Part shown: positions 42,318 to 50,860 of the stretch, in pieces
Layout of the letters: each line of letters starts with the position of its first letter
Position numbering within the stretch: the first letter of the stretch is position 1
Assembly: GCA_016286055.1 (NCBI GenBank)
Contig: JAEERW010000001.1
Span: 388,189 to 452,188 of the forward strand
Source: Bacteroidales bacterium
GTDB taxonomy: Bacteria > Bacteroidota > Bacteroidia > Bacteroidales > UBA3824
Direction of reading: 5' to 3'
Length of the DNA: 64,000 nt
Program-made: the position numbers and the translations under genes
Notes under the pieces: generated by a model
Told to the model about the DNA's origin: nothing
Databases searched by the model: none
Seen by the model: only the letters and a program-made list of their open reading frames with translations

Positions 42318-42333
42318 TTTTTTTTTATTTTTG
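42302..42333 (+). promoter_or_regulatory. Aminotransferase promoter
   Basis: TTTG at 42302-42305, a 20-bp spacer, and TATTTTTG at 42326-42333: a perfect Bacteroidetes promoter. It begins inside the end of the DUF4922 gene. Confidence 0.8.
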
Positions 42334-42349
42334 CAAAAAAAATACAGTT

Positions 42350-43663
42350 ATGTACCAATATCCAATACAAAAATCAGTTTTAGACCAAAAAATATCCGCG
42401 CTCGGAGTAGCCGACTCGGAAAAAATGTCGATACGCGAAACTGTGCGCCTCGCCAATATGCTTGAACAGGAAACTGGCGAAAAGTTCGTCCGCTTGGAGA
42501 TGGGCGTTCCCGGTTTGAAACCTCCGCAAATAGCCCTCGACGCCGAGCGTGAAGCCGCCGAAAAGGGTCTCTGCGCCATTTATCCTCCTGTCGACGGTGT
42601 TCCAGCATTGAAAGAGGCTGCCGCAAGGTTTGCCAAATGCTTTATCAATGTGGACGTTCCCGCTAAAAACTGCCTTGCCACTACTGGTAGTATGCAGGCT
42701 TGTTTTGCATCGTTTATGGTTGCCAACCGCACCGACAAAAAACGTGGCAAAACTCTCTTCATCGACCCCGGTTTCCCTGTAAACAAGGCTCAGTTGCGTG
42801 TGCTCGGTATGCAATACGAAACTTTCGACGTGTACGACTATCGTGGCGACAAACTCGAAGCCAAACTTGAATCGTATTTGAAGAAGGGCGACATCAGCAC
42901 CATACTTTATTCAAGTCCCAACAACCCTGCGTGGATCAATTTTACCGAACAAGAACTCAAAACTATCGGTACACTCGCCACAAAATACGATGTTATTGTA
43001 ATGGAAGACCTTGCATATTTTGGTATGGACTTCCGTCGCGATATTTCTAAGCCGGGCGTTGCACCGTATAATCCTACTGTGGCAAAATACACCGACAATT
43101 GGATTATTATGCTTTCGGGCAGCAAGAGTTTCAGTTATGCGGGTCAACGTATTGCAGTTATGATGGTTAGTCCGGCAATTTTCGACCGCCGCTACCCCGA
43201 CCTCAAAGCATATTTCGGCAACGACAATTTCGGTCACGCTATGATTTTCGATGCTCTCTACACTTTGTCAACCGGCACTACACATACTCCTCAATACGGT
43301 TTTGCCGCTATGCTCAACGCTTGCTGCGACGGTACTTACAATTTTGTAGAGCCCATCAAGGAGTACGCCCGTCGTGCCAACATTCTCAAAAAGGCATTTT
43401 TCAGCAATGGTTTCGAGGCTGTTTACGACAAAGACGGCGACGAGGATGTGGCAGACGGTTTCTATTTCACTGTCACCTATCCCGGCATGACCAGCGGTGA
43501 ACTTGTGAAGAATCTTTTGCAGTTTGGTATCTCGGCAGTTGGGCTCAACATCTGCGGTAGCGTTCACCACGGCATACGCGTATGTGTATCGCAACTTGGC
43601 GACGAGGCTCTTGCCAACGCCGAAGCACGCATTAAGGCTTTCAACGCCTATTTCAAGAAATAA
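42350..43663 (+). CDS. Class I/II PLP-dependent aminotransferase
   Basis: 437 residues from the ATG at 42350-42352, 17 bp after a perfect promoter; the open frame extends upstream but is inside the previous gene. Fold type I features: TTGSMQ (phosphate site), SSPNNPAWINF, EDLAYFGMDF, and the PLP lysine Lys259 in SGSKSFSYAGQRIAV. The C-terminal domain has the substrate-binding Arg in IRVCVSQ. The substrate is not evident. It is followed by a strong terminator. Confidence 0.92.
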   Translation: MYQYPIQKSVLDQKISALGVADSEKMSIRETVRLANMLEQETGEKFVRLEMGVPGLKPPQIALDAEREAAEKGLCAIYPPVDGVPALKEAAARFAKCFINVDVPAKNCLATTGSMQACFASFMVANRTDKKRGKTLFIDPGFPVNKAQLRVLGMQYETFDVYDYRGDKLEAKLESYLKKGDISTILYSSPNNPAWINFTEQELKTIGTLATKYDVIVMEDLAYFGMDFRRDISKPGVAPYNPTVAKYTDNWIIMLSGSKSFSYAGQRIAVMMVSPAIFDRRYPDLKAYFGNDNFGHAMIFDALYTLSTGTTHTPQYGFAAMLNACCDGTYNFVEPIKEYARRANILKKAFFSNGFEAVYDKDGDEDVADGFYFTVTYPGMTSGELVKNLLQFGISAVGLNICGSVHHGIRVCVSQLGDEALANAEARIKAFNAYFKK

Positions 43664-43684
43664 ATTAAAAATGCGTCTATATAT

Positions 43685-43726
43685 AAAAGGTGCGGTAAAA
43701 AAAATGTTTTACCGCACCTTTTTTTT
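43685..43726. terminator. Strong bidirectional terminator
   Basis: A perfect 16-bp stem, 43685-43700 with 43707-43722, around the loop AAAATG, flanked by A-rich and T-rich runs. It serves the aminotransferase gene and the convergent lipoprotein gene. Confidence 0.93.
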
Positions 43727-43751
43727 ATTAAACAACTAATTGGGGACTTGT

Positions 43752-44735
43752 TTATAGCGATTGAGCAATGCTGGTTCTGAATGATTCCACAGCCTTAACA
43801 ATGTTTGTCATCTGCTCATCGGTAACAGTGATTTTGGTTTGCGCTCCCTGTGTGGTAACTAATTGACCGTCGATTATTTCGGTTTTGTCTTCACCGTCAA
43901 TCACTTCAATCTTTACTGGTTCAAACGCCTTGGTGAGTTCTTTAAGACCTGCCACCATTTTCACATAGTTGACATCGTTTTCCATAAACCTAACCAAAAC
44001 GGCCATAAGGTCGGTGAGAAGTGTCTTCTGGCTGGCTATGTGCTCTTTCATTCTTTTGTTTTCTTTGGTGGCGTACACCTCGCAAGCAAGGTAGAGACTT
44101 TCTACCCAAACGCCAGTAACGAGCAATGCGCTGATATTGCTACGGTCGTTTTGTCTGAGGTAAGCATCCATTGCAAAGTAACTTTGAACACTTGTAATAA
44201 GCAGAGAATCAAGGTTGTCGCTGCTTGTGGCAATGCGTTTGAGAGCGGCAAAGTCGAAAAACTGACCAATCTGCAACTGTTCGCTGAGTTTGCGGATAGC
44301 CACAAGGTACTGGATAACGTCACCTGTTTTGTTGTAAACATTGAGGTAACCAAGGTCGGCACAGTAAACGCCAAGACCAAGAGCCTTTTTGAAACTTGTT
44401 TCAAAATTGTCGGCATAGTCGGGGTTGTAGAGGTATTTGGGCGTGTAGGGCACTTTCATGTCTTGAATAATAGCCGACACCTCAACAGGCGAAGGGAAAC
44501 TCTGAATAATTTCGCCCACATCGCCGATGTTCATTTCCTTGTATTTCTTAATGAACTCATCGTCGAGACCATATTGGGCATAATCAATTTGTGTTTGGGC
44601 CTCGGGATTGTACTGGAGTTGTCCATCGTCGTTGCCGTTTTGCTGCTCTCCTCCTGATGTGCTGCCGCCGCAAGATATCATAAATGTTGCAGCCGACAAT
44701 GCGAGAGCCATTGTGAATATCTTTTTATATTTCAT
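43752..44735 (-). CDS. Lipoprotein, paralogue of the 39.1-kb lipoprotein
   Basis: 327 residues from the ATG at 44733-44735. The lipobox MISC (Cys22) is followed by a Gly/Asn/Gln-rich linker and a helical domain that aligns with the lipoprotein at 39.1 kb (ALGLGVYCADLGYLNVYNK, WVESLYL, the same order of helices). The last 60 residues form a beta-rich tail with a Thr/Gln-containing linker not present in the paralogue. Function unknown. A -7 box lies 46 bp upstream. Confidence 0.82.
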   Translation of the reverse strand: MKYKKIFTMALALSAATFMISCGGSTSGGEQQNGNDDGQLQYNPEAQTQIDYAQYGLDDEFIKKYKEMNIGDVGEIIQSFPSPVEVSAIIQDMKVPYTPKYLYNPDYADNFETSFKKALGLGVYCADLGYLNVYNKTGDVIQYLVAIRKLSEQLQIGQFFDFAALKRIATSSDNLDSLLITSVQSYFAMDAYLRQNDRSNISALLVTGVWVESLYLACEVYATKENKRMKEHIASQKTLLTDLMAVLVRFMENDVNYVKMVAGLKELTKAFEPVKIEVIDGEDKTEIIDGQLVTTQGAQTKITVTDEQMTNIVKAVESFRTSIAQSL

Positions 44736-44781
44736 AATGCAAAGTGATATGTTTATATATTTCTTCAATTTCTTTAAGAAA

Positions 44782-44789
44782 CAAAGATA
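44782..44789 (-). promoter_or_regulatory. -7 box of the second lipoprotein gene
   Basis: TATCTTTG on the minus strand, an exact TAnnTTTG match, 46 bp before the chosen start. Confidence 0.5.
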
Positions 44790-44816
44790 CGGAAATTTTT
44801 TAATAAAATCTATTAA

Positions 44817-44848
44817 TTGCTTTTTTTTTTCAAAAAATATTAATTTTA
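44817..44848 (+). promoter_or_regulatory. Candidate promoter of the LytTR regulator gene
   Basis: TTGC at 44817-44820, a 20-bp spacer, and TAATTTTA at 44841-44848; each box departs from consensus, so this is tentative. Confidence 0.4.
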
Positions 44849-44882
44849 CGCTGTAAATATCAACTTTTTTTTGCGTGATAAT

Positions 44883-45605
44883 ATGAAATTTATTGTTATT
44901 GATTACGACACTCCGGCACTTAAAACCTTGTGCAATACTTTGTCAACTATTGCAGATATGGAACTTGTTTCCTTTTTTAGAACCACCACACGGGCACAAC
45001 GTTATTTGCAAACCCACACCGTGGATTTGGCTTTTGTAGAGATGAATATGCAGAATCTTTCTGGCGTTCAGTTCGTTAAAACGCTCGTAAATCCGCCTGT
45101 TATTGTTTTTACCACTGCTGATACCAATGTGGAAGTGTCTGACATCAAGGTAGATTATGCCGACATACTCGTAAAACCATACGACATCAAAAAGATTAAA
45201 CATTCTCTTTCTCGGGTACGTGAGTTTGAGCAAATCCGCCGCGAAAAAATGCTTGTCAACAGCAACTACGTTAACAACGGCAAGTATATGTTTGTGAAAA
45301 GCGAATACAAGGTGGTGCGTATCAATTTCGACGACATATTATATATAGAGAGTATGCGCGAATATGTAAGGTTTCATTTGCAAAATGGCGACACTGTGAT
45401 GAGTTTGCTGAGTATCAAGCGCATAGGTTTCTATCTCCCCGAAAATATGTTTTTGCGAGTTCACCGCAGTTATATAGTCAACTTAGAAAAGATAGTTGGT
45501 GTGGAAAGATTGCGAGTGGTTTTTGTTAATGGAATGTCAGTGCCTGTAAGTGACCAGTTTAAGGAATCATTCCAGAATTATATCAACAAGAGTTTTGCCC
45601 TTTAA
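44883..45605 (+). CDS. LytTR response regulator with Glu replacing the phospho-acceptor Asp
   Basis: 240 residues from the ATG at 44883. The N-terminal receiver fold (about 1-120) begins MKFIVIDYDTPAL, keeps the conserved Lys (VKPYD), but at the phosphorylation site reads FVEMNMQNLSG: Glu53 (GAG, 45039-45041) stands where Asp is expected. A Glu there often mimics phosphorylation, so the protein may be constitutively active or controlled in another way. The C-terminal LytTR domain (about 140-240; VKSEYKVVRINFDDILYIES, LRVHRSYIVNLEKI) binds DNA. No kinase gene adjoins it. Confidence 0.9.
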   Translation: MKFIVIDYDTPALKTLCNTLSTIADMELVSFFRTTTRAQRYLQTHTVDLAFVEMNMQNLSGVQFVKTLVNPPVIVFTTADTNVEVSDIKVDYADILVKPYDIKKIKHSLSRVREFEQIRREKMLVNSNYVNNGKYMFVKSEYKVVRINFDDILYIESMREYVRFHLQNGDTVMSLLSIKRIGFYLPENMFLRVHRSYIVNLEKIVGVERLRVVFVNGMSVPVSDQFKESFQNYINKSFAL

Positions 45606-45637
45606 AAAGAAAAAATCGAAAAAAAATCGCAAAAAAA

Positions 45638-45669
45638 GTTGCTTTTTTAAAAAAAACGCAGTACATTTA
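45638..45669 (+). promoter_or_regulatory. Candidate promoter of the 45.7-kb gene pair
   Basis: GTTG at 45638-45641, a 20-bp spacer, and TACATTTA at 45662-45669; one mismatch in each box. It lies 35 bp before the 81-residue gene. Confidence 0.5.
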
Positions 45670-45703
45670 CGGAAATAATGAATAAAAAAACATCTTAGTT
45701 AAT

Positions 45704-45949
45704 ATGGATAATACTAATTCAACACTTGTTCCCCCGAGAGACCGTCCCGAATGGCGGCAACTTATTACGGGAGAGATACAGCACGAATTTAGAAATTACG
45801 TGTTACAACTTCGTATTTATCAAATTCGTAAGGACATAGAGTCTGGGCGTTCTACATTAGAGCCTTCTCTCGATAGCCTTTATGAGTTATGTATGAAATA
45901 TCAACTAGCCGTTGCGGCAGATTGTAAAGAAATTTTTAAATCGTGGTAG
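45704..45949 (+). CDS. Small hypothetical protein upstream of a DUF6976-like gene
   Basis: 81 residues, predicted mostly helical (RPEWRQLITGEIQHEF, LYELCMKYQLAVAADCKEIF), with no signal peptide or membrane segment. It is not a family I recognise. It ends 4 bp before the next start codon, so the two products are likely made together and may interact. Confidence 0.65.
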   Translation: MDNTNSTLVPPRDRPEWRQLITGEIQHEFRNYVLQLRIYQIRKDIESGRSTLEPSLDSLYELCMKYQLAVAADCKEIFKSW

Positions 45950-45953
45950 CCTT

Positions 45954-46949
45954 ATGGAAAACAGATTATATACTAGACAAGAAGTTGTCAACTTTATCAA
46001 TAGTGGTAGAGTTATGCTGCTAACTGGCAGTCAGAAAGCATTGAAAGGATTACCTAAGGGTAATTGGGTTGGTGGATCTTCTCCTTATTTTGTAGATTCT
46101 GTTGGTATAGAAGACCATGACAAAATATTTGTGGACGACTTTACGATGGTGGCGCAAAATTGCAAAACCGCTTCGTTTAACGAAACCAATATTCAGAACA
46201 TTGCAAAAGACGGATTTAAAAATGGCTTTGTGGTAGTGGTGATGCCTATCGACTCTAAGGTGCACATCACTTTTGCTACTAGTGCCCTCGGATACGACAA
46301 AATGTTTGATAATCCGGTAGTTGGATATGTATCGGCAACTACTCCCGACGAAAATGGTAACAATACTTCTATCTCTGTGTCGGGTAGCGACGGTATTATC
46401 ACTGATAAACTTGCGTCGGTACTTTATGTAGAATTGCCCGATTATTTAGCAGCCCGTGCAGAAATCGAAAATTTTGACACTATCGACGAGAAATCTCCTA
46501 AAATCATATTCCCGCATGACGGTTTTGTACAATCTTCATGTACTATCGACGGCAAGCAAGCCAACATTGCCGAATTTTGTGATCATACAATAAAACCGCT
46601 GAGCGGCCCTAATATGCAGATAATAACATCGCAAAATGGTGCATTGATCAACCGTGTAATTAGAAACGTAGACCTTGACAAGGGAGAAGTAACATTCTTT
46701 TCGTCAATTGTTGCAGGCGACGAGTACCGTCTTGTAAAAAGCGGAACCGACTATGTGGCAATATTTAACCGTTCGCTCGGTGCAAAACAATGCGATGTGC
46801 TTACGTGCTTTTCGTGTGTAACATATTTCTTCGGAGGAAACTTCCTTGGCAAGAATGTATGCAAAAACGGTATCTACGCATTCGGAGAAATCGGCTACCA
46901 GTTGCTCAACAAGACTATTGTTACGCTCGAAATCGACAAAGTGAAATAA
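45954..46949 (+). CDS. DUF6976-like protein of unknown function
   Basis: 331 residues from the ATG at 45954; the frame opens earlier at 45912 but that would overlap the small upstream gene. It reads GSQKALKGLPKGNWVGGSSPYF near the start (given in the two parts around residue 28), then VVVVMPIDSKVHITFA and a Cys-containing end with FSCVTYFFGGNFLGK. It recalls DUF6976, a FIST-like group found mainly in Proteobacteria; that link is from memory and uncertain. No signal peptide. A cytoplasmic sensing role is only a guess. Confidence 0.7.
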   Translation: MENRLYTRQEVVNFINSGRVMLLTGSQKALKGLPKGNWVGGSSPYFVDSVGIEDHDKIFVDDFTMVAQNCKTASFNETNIQNIAKDGFKNGFVVVVMPIDSKVHITFATSALGYDKMFDNPVVGYVSATTPDENGNNTSISVSGSDGIITDKLASVLYVELPDYLAARAEIENFDTIDEKSPKIIFPHDGFVQSSCTIDGKQANIAEFCDHTIKPLSGPNMQIITSQNGALINRVIRNVDLDKGEVTFFSSIVAGDEYRLVKSGTDYVAIFNRSLGAKQCDVLTCFSCVTYFFGGNFLGKNVCKNGIYAFGEIGYQLLNKTIVTLEIDKVK

Positions 46950-46985
46950 ACTCTCTCTTTATTTTATATCCCTCTGTTTTTTTAG

Positions 46986-47016
46986 CGTCTGCCTGTGATG
47001 GGCAGACGTTTTTTTT
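46986..47016 (+). terminator. Rho-independent terminator
   Basis: CGTCTGCC (46986-46993) pairs with GGCAGACG (47001-47008) around a 7-nt loop, followed by eight T (47009-47016), 37 bp past the DUF6976-like gene. Confidence 0.9.
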
Positions 47017-47087
47017 GGGGGATAATGCTCGGGTGATTGTCTTTTAATAGAAGTTAACATATTGCAAACTATTAAATCACAACGGTC

Positions 47088-47807
47088 ATGAAAAAGTTAT
47101 TTTACATCATTGTCTTTTCTGTGCTTGCACCGCTGATTGTCTCCGCACAGACTATCGACAGCCAGTTGCTCGAAAACTGTAAGAAAGAACTTGCTGATAT
47201 TTCGGCTAAAAAAGTAGCGATACACGACATTGCTTTCAATACCGACGGTCACTGGCTTATACTCTATGGCGACATCGGCTATAGTTACAGTTATATTCCA
47301 ACGCCTCTTGAAAATATGCTCAGCAAACTTAATTCAGCCGGAACATCTATCGACAAAGCACTTCTGTTGAGCGATACTTCGTGGGTGCTATTGTACGATG
47401 GCAAGGAGTTTACCTCTCAATCGTTGCCCACAGACCTATCCACCGACATTGCCGCCGCACAAAAAAAACAGAAAAATTTTCGTTGCGTTGCCTACAATAA
47501 CAGTTGCCGACTTACAGTTTTTGGAACTAACGGATTTATAGCCAAAGGAATACCGCAAAAAATGGCAGCCAAACTTGCACAACTCAACCAAAAGAAAGTT
47601 TCTATTCGCGAATCGGCATTTTACGGTTCTGATGGATGGGTGCTGCTTTACGGCCGCAATGGAATGGCGTTTCAAAATCTTCCCGACGACATTGTTCCTG
47701 TGTTGCAGAAATGCTCCAAGAATGGCACACCTGTAAACCTTGTGCGTTTTTATGGCAATAAGTGGGTAGTGGTGTACGATGGTTATAAGGTTGAGACAAA
47801 CATTTAG
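47088..47807 (+). CDS. Secreted protein of five 43-residue Trp/Tyr repeats
   Basis: 239 residues with a signal peptide (about 1-20, ending VSAQ). The rest is about five repeats of 42-43 residues, each with a W-x-[LV]-[LV]-Y-[GD] strand: WLILYG (56), WVLLYD (99), RLTVFG (141), WVLLYG (184), WVVVYD (226). Each is followed by a G-Y/F strand, a P-containing turn and an amphipathic helix. The pattern suggests a small repeat-built solenoid or propeller in the periplasm. I know no named family for it. Confidence 0.75.
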   Translation: MKKLFYIIVFSVLAPLIVSAQTIDSQLLENCKKELADISAKKVAIHDIAFNTDGHWLILYGDIGYSYSYIPTPLENMLSKLNSAGTSIDKALLLSDTSWVLLYDGKEFTSQSLPTDLSTDIAAAQKKQKNFRCVAYNNSCRLTVFGTNGFIAKGIPQKMAAKLAQLNQKKVSIRESAFYGSDGWVLLYGRNGMAFQNLPDDIVPVLQKCSKNGTPVNLVRFYGNKWVVVYDGYKVETNI

Positions 47808-47858
47808 TACAGATTTAAAAAAAAACGTTAAAAAACTCATTTTTTCAAAGCAATTGTT

Positions 47859-47866
47859 TATATTTG
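47859..47866 (+). promoter_or_regulatory. -7 box of the mutL operon
   Basis: TATATTTG, an exact TAnnTTTG match, 29 bp before the first gene of the operon. The -33 region is unclear. Confidence 0.5.
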
Positions 47867-47895
47867 CGCATTATTAACGATAAAAAACAATTACT

Positions 47896-48183
47896 ATGGG
47901 ACTTCCACGTTTTTTCCCTGAAATGAAAATACATGAGTTCGAGTACATTCCACGTTACTACGATCCTCGTAAAGAAAGTTTAAAAATACGCCGTGCACGC
48001 ATCCGCAAGGAACTTGGCAAAGAGGACGAAGAAGATATTCGGATATTGCAGCCCGGAACTTTCCGCCGCATGTACGACCGCCGCAAAGGCGATCTCAAGC
48101 AGGCAAACATCCGTCGTACTGTACTCTTTGTTGTACTTTTAGTGGGCGCTTATTTTGCCAACGAGTATTTCCATTTCTTTTAG
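47896..48183 (+). CDS. Small C-tail-anchored conserved protein upstream of mutL
   Basis: 95 residues. The first 70 are strongly charged, with many Arg/Lys and Tyr (IPRYYDPRKES, KIRRARIRKELGKEDEED). One membrane helix (about 75-91) is at the very end, so the protein is probably tail-anchored with its basic part in the cytoplasm. Similar short proteins precede mutL in other Bacteroidales as I remember it. No known function. Confidence 0.75.
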   Translation: MGLPRFFPEMKIHEFEYIPRYYDPRKESLKIRRARIRKELGKEDEEDIRILQPGTFRRMYDRRKGDLKQANIRRTVLFVVLLVGAYFANEYFHFF

Positions 48184-48201
48184 CACTATTAGTTATCCGC
48201 T

Positions 48202-50031
48202 ATGGCTGATGTTATAAGACTAATGTCGGATGCCCTTGCCAACCAGATAGCTGCGGGAGAAGTTATCCAACGTCCTGCATCGGTTGTGAAAGAGCTTGTA
48301 GAAAACTCTGTGGATGCTGGTGCCGATGAAATTACCGTCAATATCAAAGATGCCGGACGGACACTTGTTCAGGTTATCGACAATGGTTGCGGTATGAGTC
48401 CCGCCGACGCTCGTATGAGTTTTGAACGTCATGCTACGTCGAAGATTTATACTTCCGACGACCTTTTCTGTATATGTACAAAAGGGTTTAGGGGCGAGGC
48501 ACTCGCTTCTATAGCCGCTGTTGCCGAGGTGGAGCTTAAAACCCGCCGCGAAGAGGATTCTATTGGCACTCAGGTGATTATCAATGGCTCTCAGTTTGTA
48601 GGACAGAATCCAGTTAGCACGCTTGTGGGTACTAATTTCAGCGTTAAAAACCTATTTTTTAATGTACCAGCCCGACGTAAGTTTCTTAAATCAAACAGCA
48701 CCGAGCTACAGCACATAGTATCAGAGTTCCACAGAATTGTGCTTACCCATCCCAACATTAGTTTTTCGCTTTACCATAACGGAACGTTGATTTACAACCT
48801 GCCGCAGAGCAACCTTAAACAGAGGATTGTTAATGTATTCGGCAAAACCCTCAATCAGGAACTTATTCCGGTAGAAATCGACACTTCTATCGTTAAGATA
48901 ACAGGATTCACAGGTAAGCCGTCTTCGTCGAAGAAACGCAGCGACAAGGAGTTCTTCTTTGTCAACAGCCGTTTTATGAAAAGCCAGTATTTTCACCGTG
49001 CGGTTGCGTTGGCCTACGAAAAACTTGTTTATCCCGACTGTGTGCCACCGTATTTCCTATATTTCGAAATCGACCCTCACAACATAGATGTAAACGTGCA
49101 TCCCACCAAAACGGAGGTGAATTTTGAAAACGCTTCCGACGTGTTCCGCCTTTTGCAGGCAGGCATCCGCGAAACCCTCTCAAAATGCGACGTGGCTCCA
49201 GCTATTGATTTTGATTCGGAAGTTGGCGACATTGAGATGCCTTATTTTTCAAAAGACGACCCGATGCCCCCTATGCCCAAGGTCAATTTCAATCCCTTCT
49301 ACAATCCGTTTGAGCACGACAGCGAGGAAAATCACTATTCCAAAGCGCCGTCGGTGCCAGAACGCGACCGCAACAATTTAGACAATTGGCAGCAGCTTTA
49401 TTCTGGTGCAGGTCTTCATGCCGAAGATTCCGACCTTTCTGGTCACAACGGCATTTTCTCTGGCAAGGTAGAAAACCGACTTATCCAGGTTAAAAACAAA
49501 TATATAGTAAGTCCTTCAAAATCAGGTATAATGGTTATCGACCAGCGGCGTGCCCACAAACGTGTACTTTACCAAAAGTATATCGAAAAGGTTGACTCCA
49601 ATGTTGATTCTGTTCAGACTTTGCTCTATCCCATCAAACTAAACCTCGATGTTGCTAGTTATGCTATGGCTTACGACATAAGAGATGAGTTTCAAGTGGT
49701 GGGATTTGATATGGAGTTTGACGACAACAATGTGGTGATAATCAAAGGCATACCGCCGTTCTTGTCGCCCGATGCCGCCACCGCTGTAGTCAACGATATT
49801 ATAGTTAGTTATCAAGAAGGACATGGAAATGTATCTACCTCTATAAAAGATATTCTAGCAATTGCGGCGTCGAACCGCGAACTTATACCTAATGAGAAAT
49901 CGCTCACACCCGAGGAGATGCGGCAGCTGATTGATTCGCTGTTTGCTACCAACGCACCTAATTTTTCGCCCGAAGGCGATCCTGTGGTGGTGATTATCGG
50001 GTTAGATGAATTAGAAAAGCGGTTCTCTTAA
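48202..50031 (+). CDS. mutL: DNA mismatch repair protein MutL with degenerate endonuclease motif
   Basis: 609 residues. The N-terminal GHKL ATPase has LANQIAAGEVIQRPASVVKELVENSVDAGAD, here noted as its NQIAAGEV and ENSVDAGAD parts, and DNGCGM, GFRGEAL and FFNVPARRKFL. The C-terminal dimerisation domain begins at about residue 420. The metal-binding motif of nicking MutL proteins, DQHA(x2)E(x4)E, here reads DQRRAHKRVLYQ (from residue 447), so the His and both Glu are lost and nuclease activity is unlikely. It couples mismatch recognition by MutS to repair. Confidence 0.95.
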   Translation: MADVIRLMSDALANQIAAGEVIQRPASVVKELVENSVDAGADEITVNIKDAGRTLVQVIDNGCGMSPADARMSFERHATSKIYTSDDLFCICTKGFRGEALASIAAVAEVELKTRREEDSIGTQVIINGSQFVGQNPVSTLVGTNFSVKNLFFNVPARRKFLKSNSTELQHIVSEFHRIVLTHPNISFSLYHNGTLIYNLPQSNLKQRIVNVFGKTLNQELIPVEIDTSIVKITGFTGKPSSSKKRSDKEFFFVNSRFMKSQYFHRAVALAYEKLVYPDCVPPYFLYFEIDPHNIDVNVHPTKTEVNFENASDVFRLLQAGIRETLSKCDVAPAIDFDSEVGDIEMPYFSKDDPMPPMPKVNFNPFYNPFEHDSEENHYSKAPSVPERDRNNLDNWQQLYSGAGLHAEDSDLSGHNGIFSGKVENRLIQVKNKYIVSPSKSGIMVIDQRRAHKRVLYQKYIEKVDSNVDSVQTLLYPIKLNLDVASYAMAYDIRDEFQVVGFDMEFDDNNVVIIKGIPPFLSPDAATAVVNDIIVSYQEGHGNVSTSIKDILAIAASNRELIPNEKSLTPEEMRQLIDSLFATNAPNFSPEGDPVVVIIGLDELEKRFS

Positions 50032-50050
50032 TTTATTAATTTGTAATCAA

Positions 50051-50857
50051 ATGCCACAGTTAACACGCGGAGCCAAGTTTTTGTTGATAGCCAATATAGC
50101 TATGTTTGTTTTAACATGGTTGTGCCAATTTATGGGTTTTGATTTAACCAATTATCTGGCTCTGTTTTTTGTTAAATCAGAATATTTCCGCCCATACCAG
50201 TATGTTTCATATATGTTTATGCACAGTGGAGTGTTCCACTTGTTTTTCAATATGTATGCGCTATTCTTGTTCGGCGTGGTGTTGGAAAGAGTCTGGGGCA
50301 CAAAGCGTTTTGTTTTTTACTATTTTGTTACAGGTTTGGGTGCGGCTGTGGTGAACACAGTGGTGAATTATTATCAGTTTGCCCCACTGTTGCAGGCTTA
50401 CCACGATTTTATGGCATCGCCCTCTGCCAACGGTTTGGAGGCTATTGCCCAAAAGTGCGACGGTTTTAACCTTGCGGCTGTTTACGAAATTATTGAGCAT
50501 TGGAGCCAAGTGCAAAACGATGTCGACACGCTTGATAACATTCGTTCGCAGATAACCTCTGTAGTTACCAGCGTTACATCTGCACCCATGATTGGTGCTT
50601 CGGGTGCCGTGTTTGGATTGCTGTTGGCTTTTGCGATGATGTTCCCCGATTTGAAATTGCAGATTATCTTTATTCCCATAGGCATAAAGGCTAAATATTT
50701 TGTGCTGATTTACGGACTTTTGGAACTTTTTTTCGGAGTCAACAATTTCAGCGGCGACAATGTGGCACACTGGGCGCATTTAGGTGGACTTCTTGCCGGC
50801 CTTATTCTTATGCTTATTTGGAGAAAATATCCAAGCAATAATTTTTTTAATACTTAG
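50051..50857 (+). CDS. Rhomboid-family intramembrane serine protease 1
   Basis: 268 residues and about six membrane helices. The catalytic pair is Ser184 (GASGAV) and His243 (AHWAHLGG), and the HxxxN-type oxyanion region is at HSGVFHLFFN (58-67). A loop of about 70 residues (112-180) between two helices is longer than in E. coli GlpG. It should cleave membrane proteins within the bilayer; substrates are unknown. It follows mutL by 19 bp and precedes a second rhomboid gene by 3 bp. Confidence 0.92.
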   Translation: MPQLTRGAKFLLIANIAMFVLTWLCQFMGFDLTNYLALFFVKSEYFRPYQYVSYMFMHSGVFHLFFNMYALFLFGVVLERVWGTKRFVFYYFVTGLGAAVVNTVVNYYQFAPLLQAYHDFMASPSANGLEAIAQKCDGFNLAAVYEIIEHWSQVQNDVDTLDNIRSQITSVVTSVTSAPMIGASGAVFGLLLAFAMMFPDLKLQIIFIPIGIKAKYFVLIYGLLELFFGVNNFSGDNVAHWAHLGGLLAGLILMLIWRKYPSNNFFNT

Positions 50858-50860
50858 ATT

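Noticed and set aside
42170-43663. Longer aminotransferase frame starting at 42170
   Set aside because: It lies inside the DUF4922 gene in another frame, and a perfect promoter (42302-42333) places the transcript start after it.
44883-45605. Partner regulator of the pseudokinase at 4.3-7.4 kb
   Set aside because: The two are 37 kb apart in different operons and the receiver lacks the Asp, so phosphotransfer between them is not supported.
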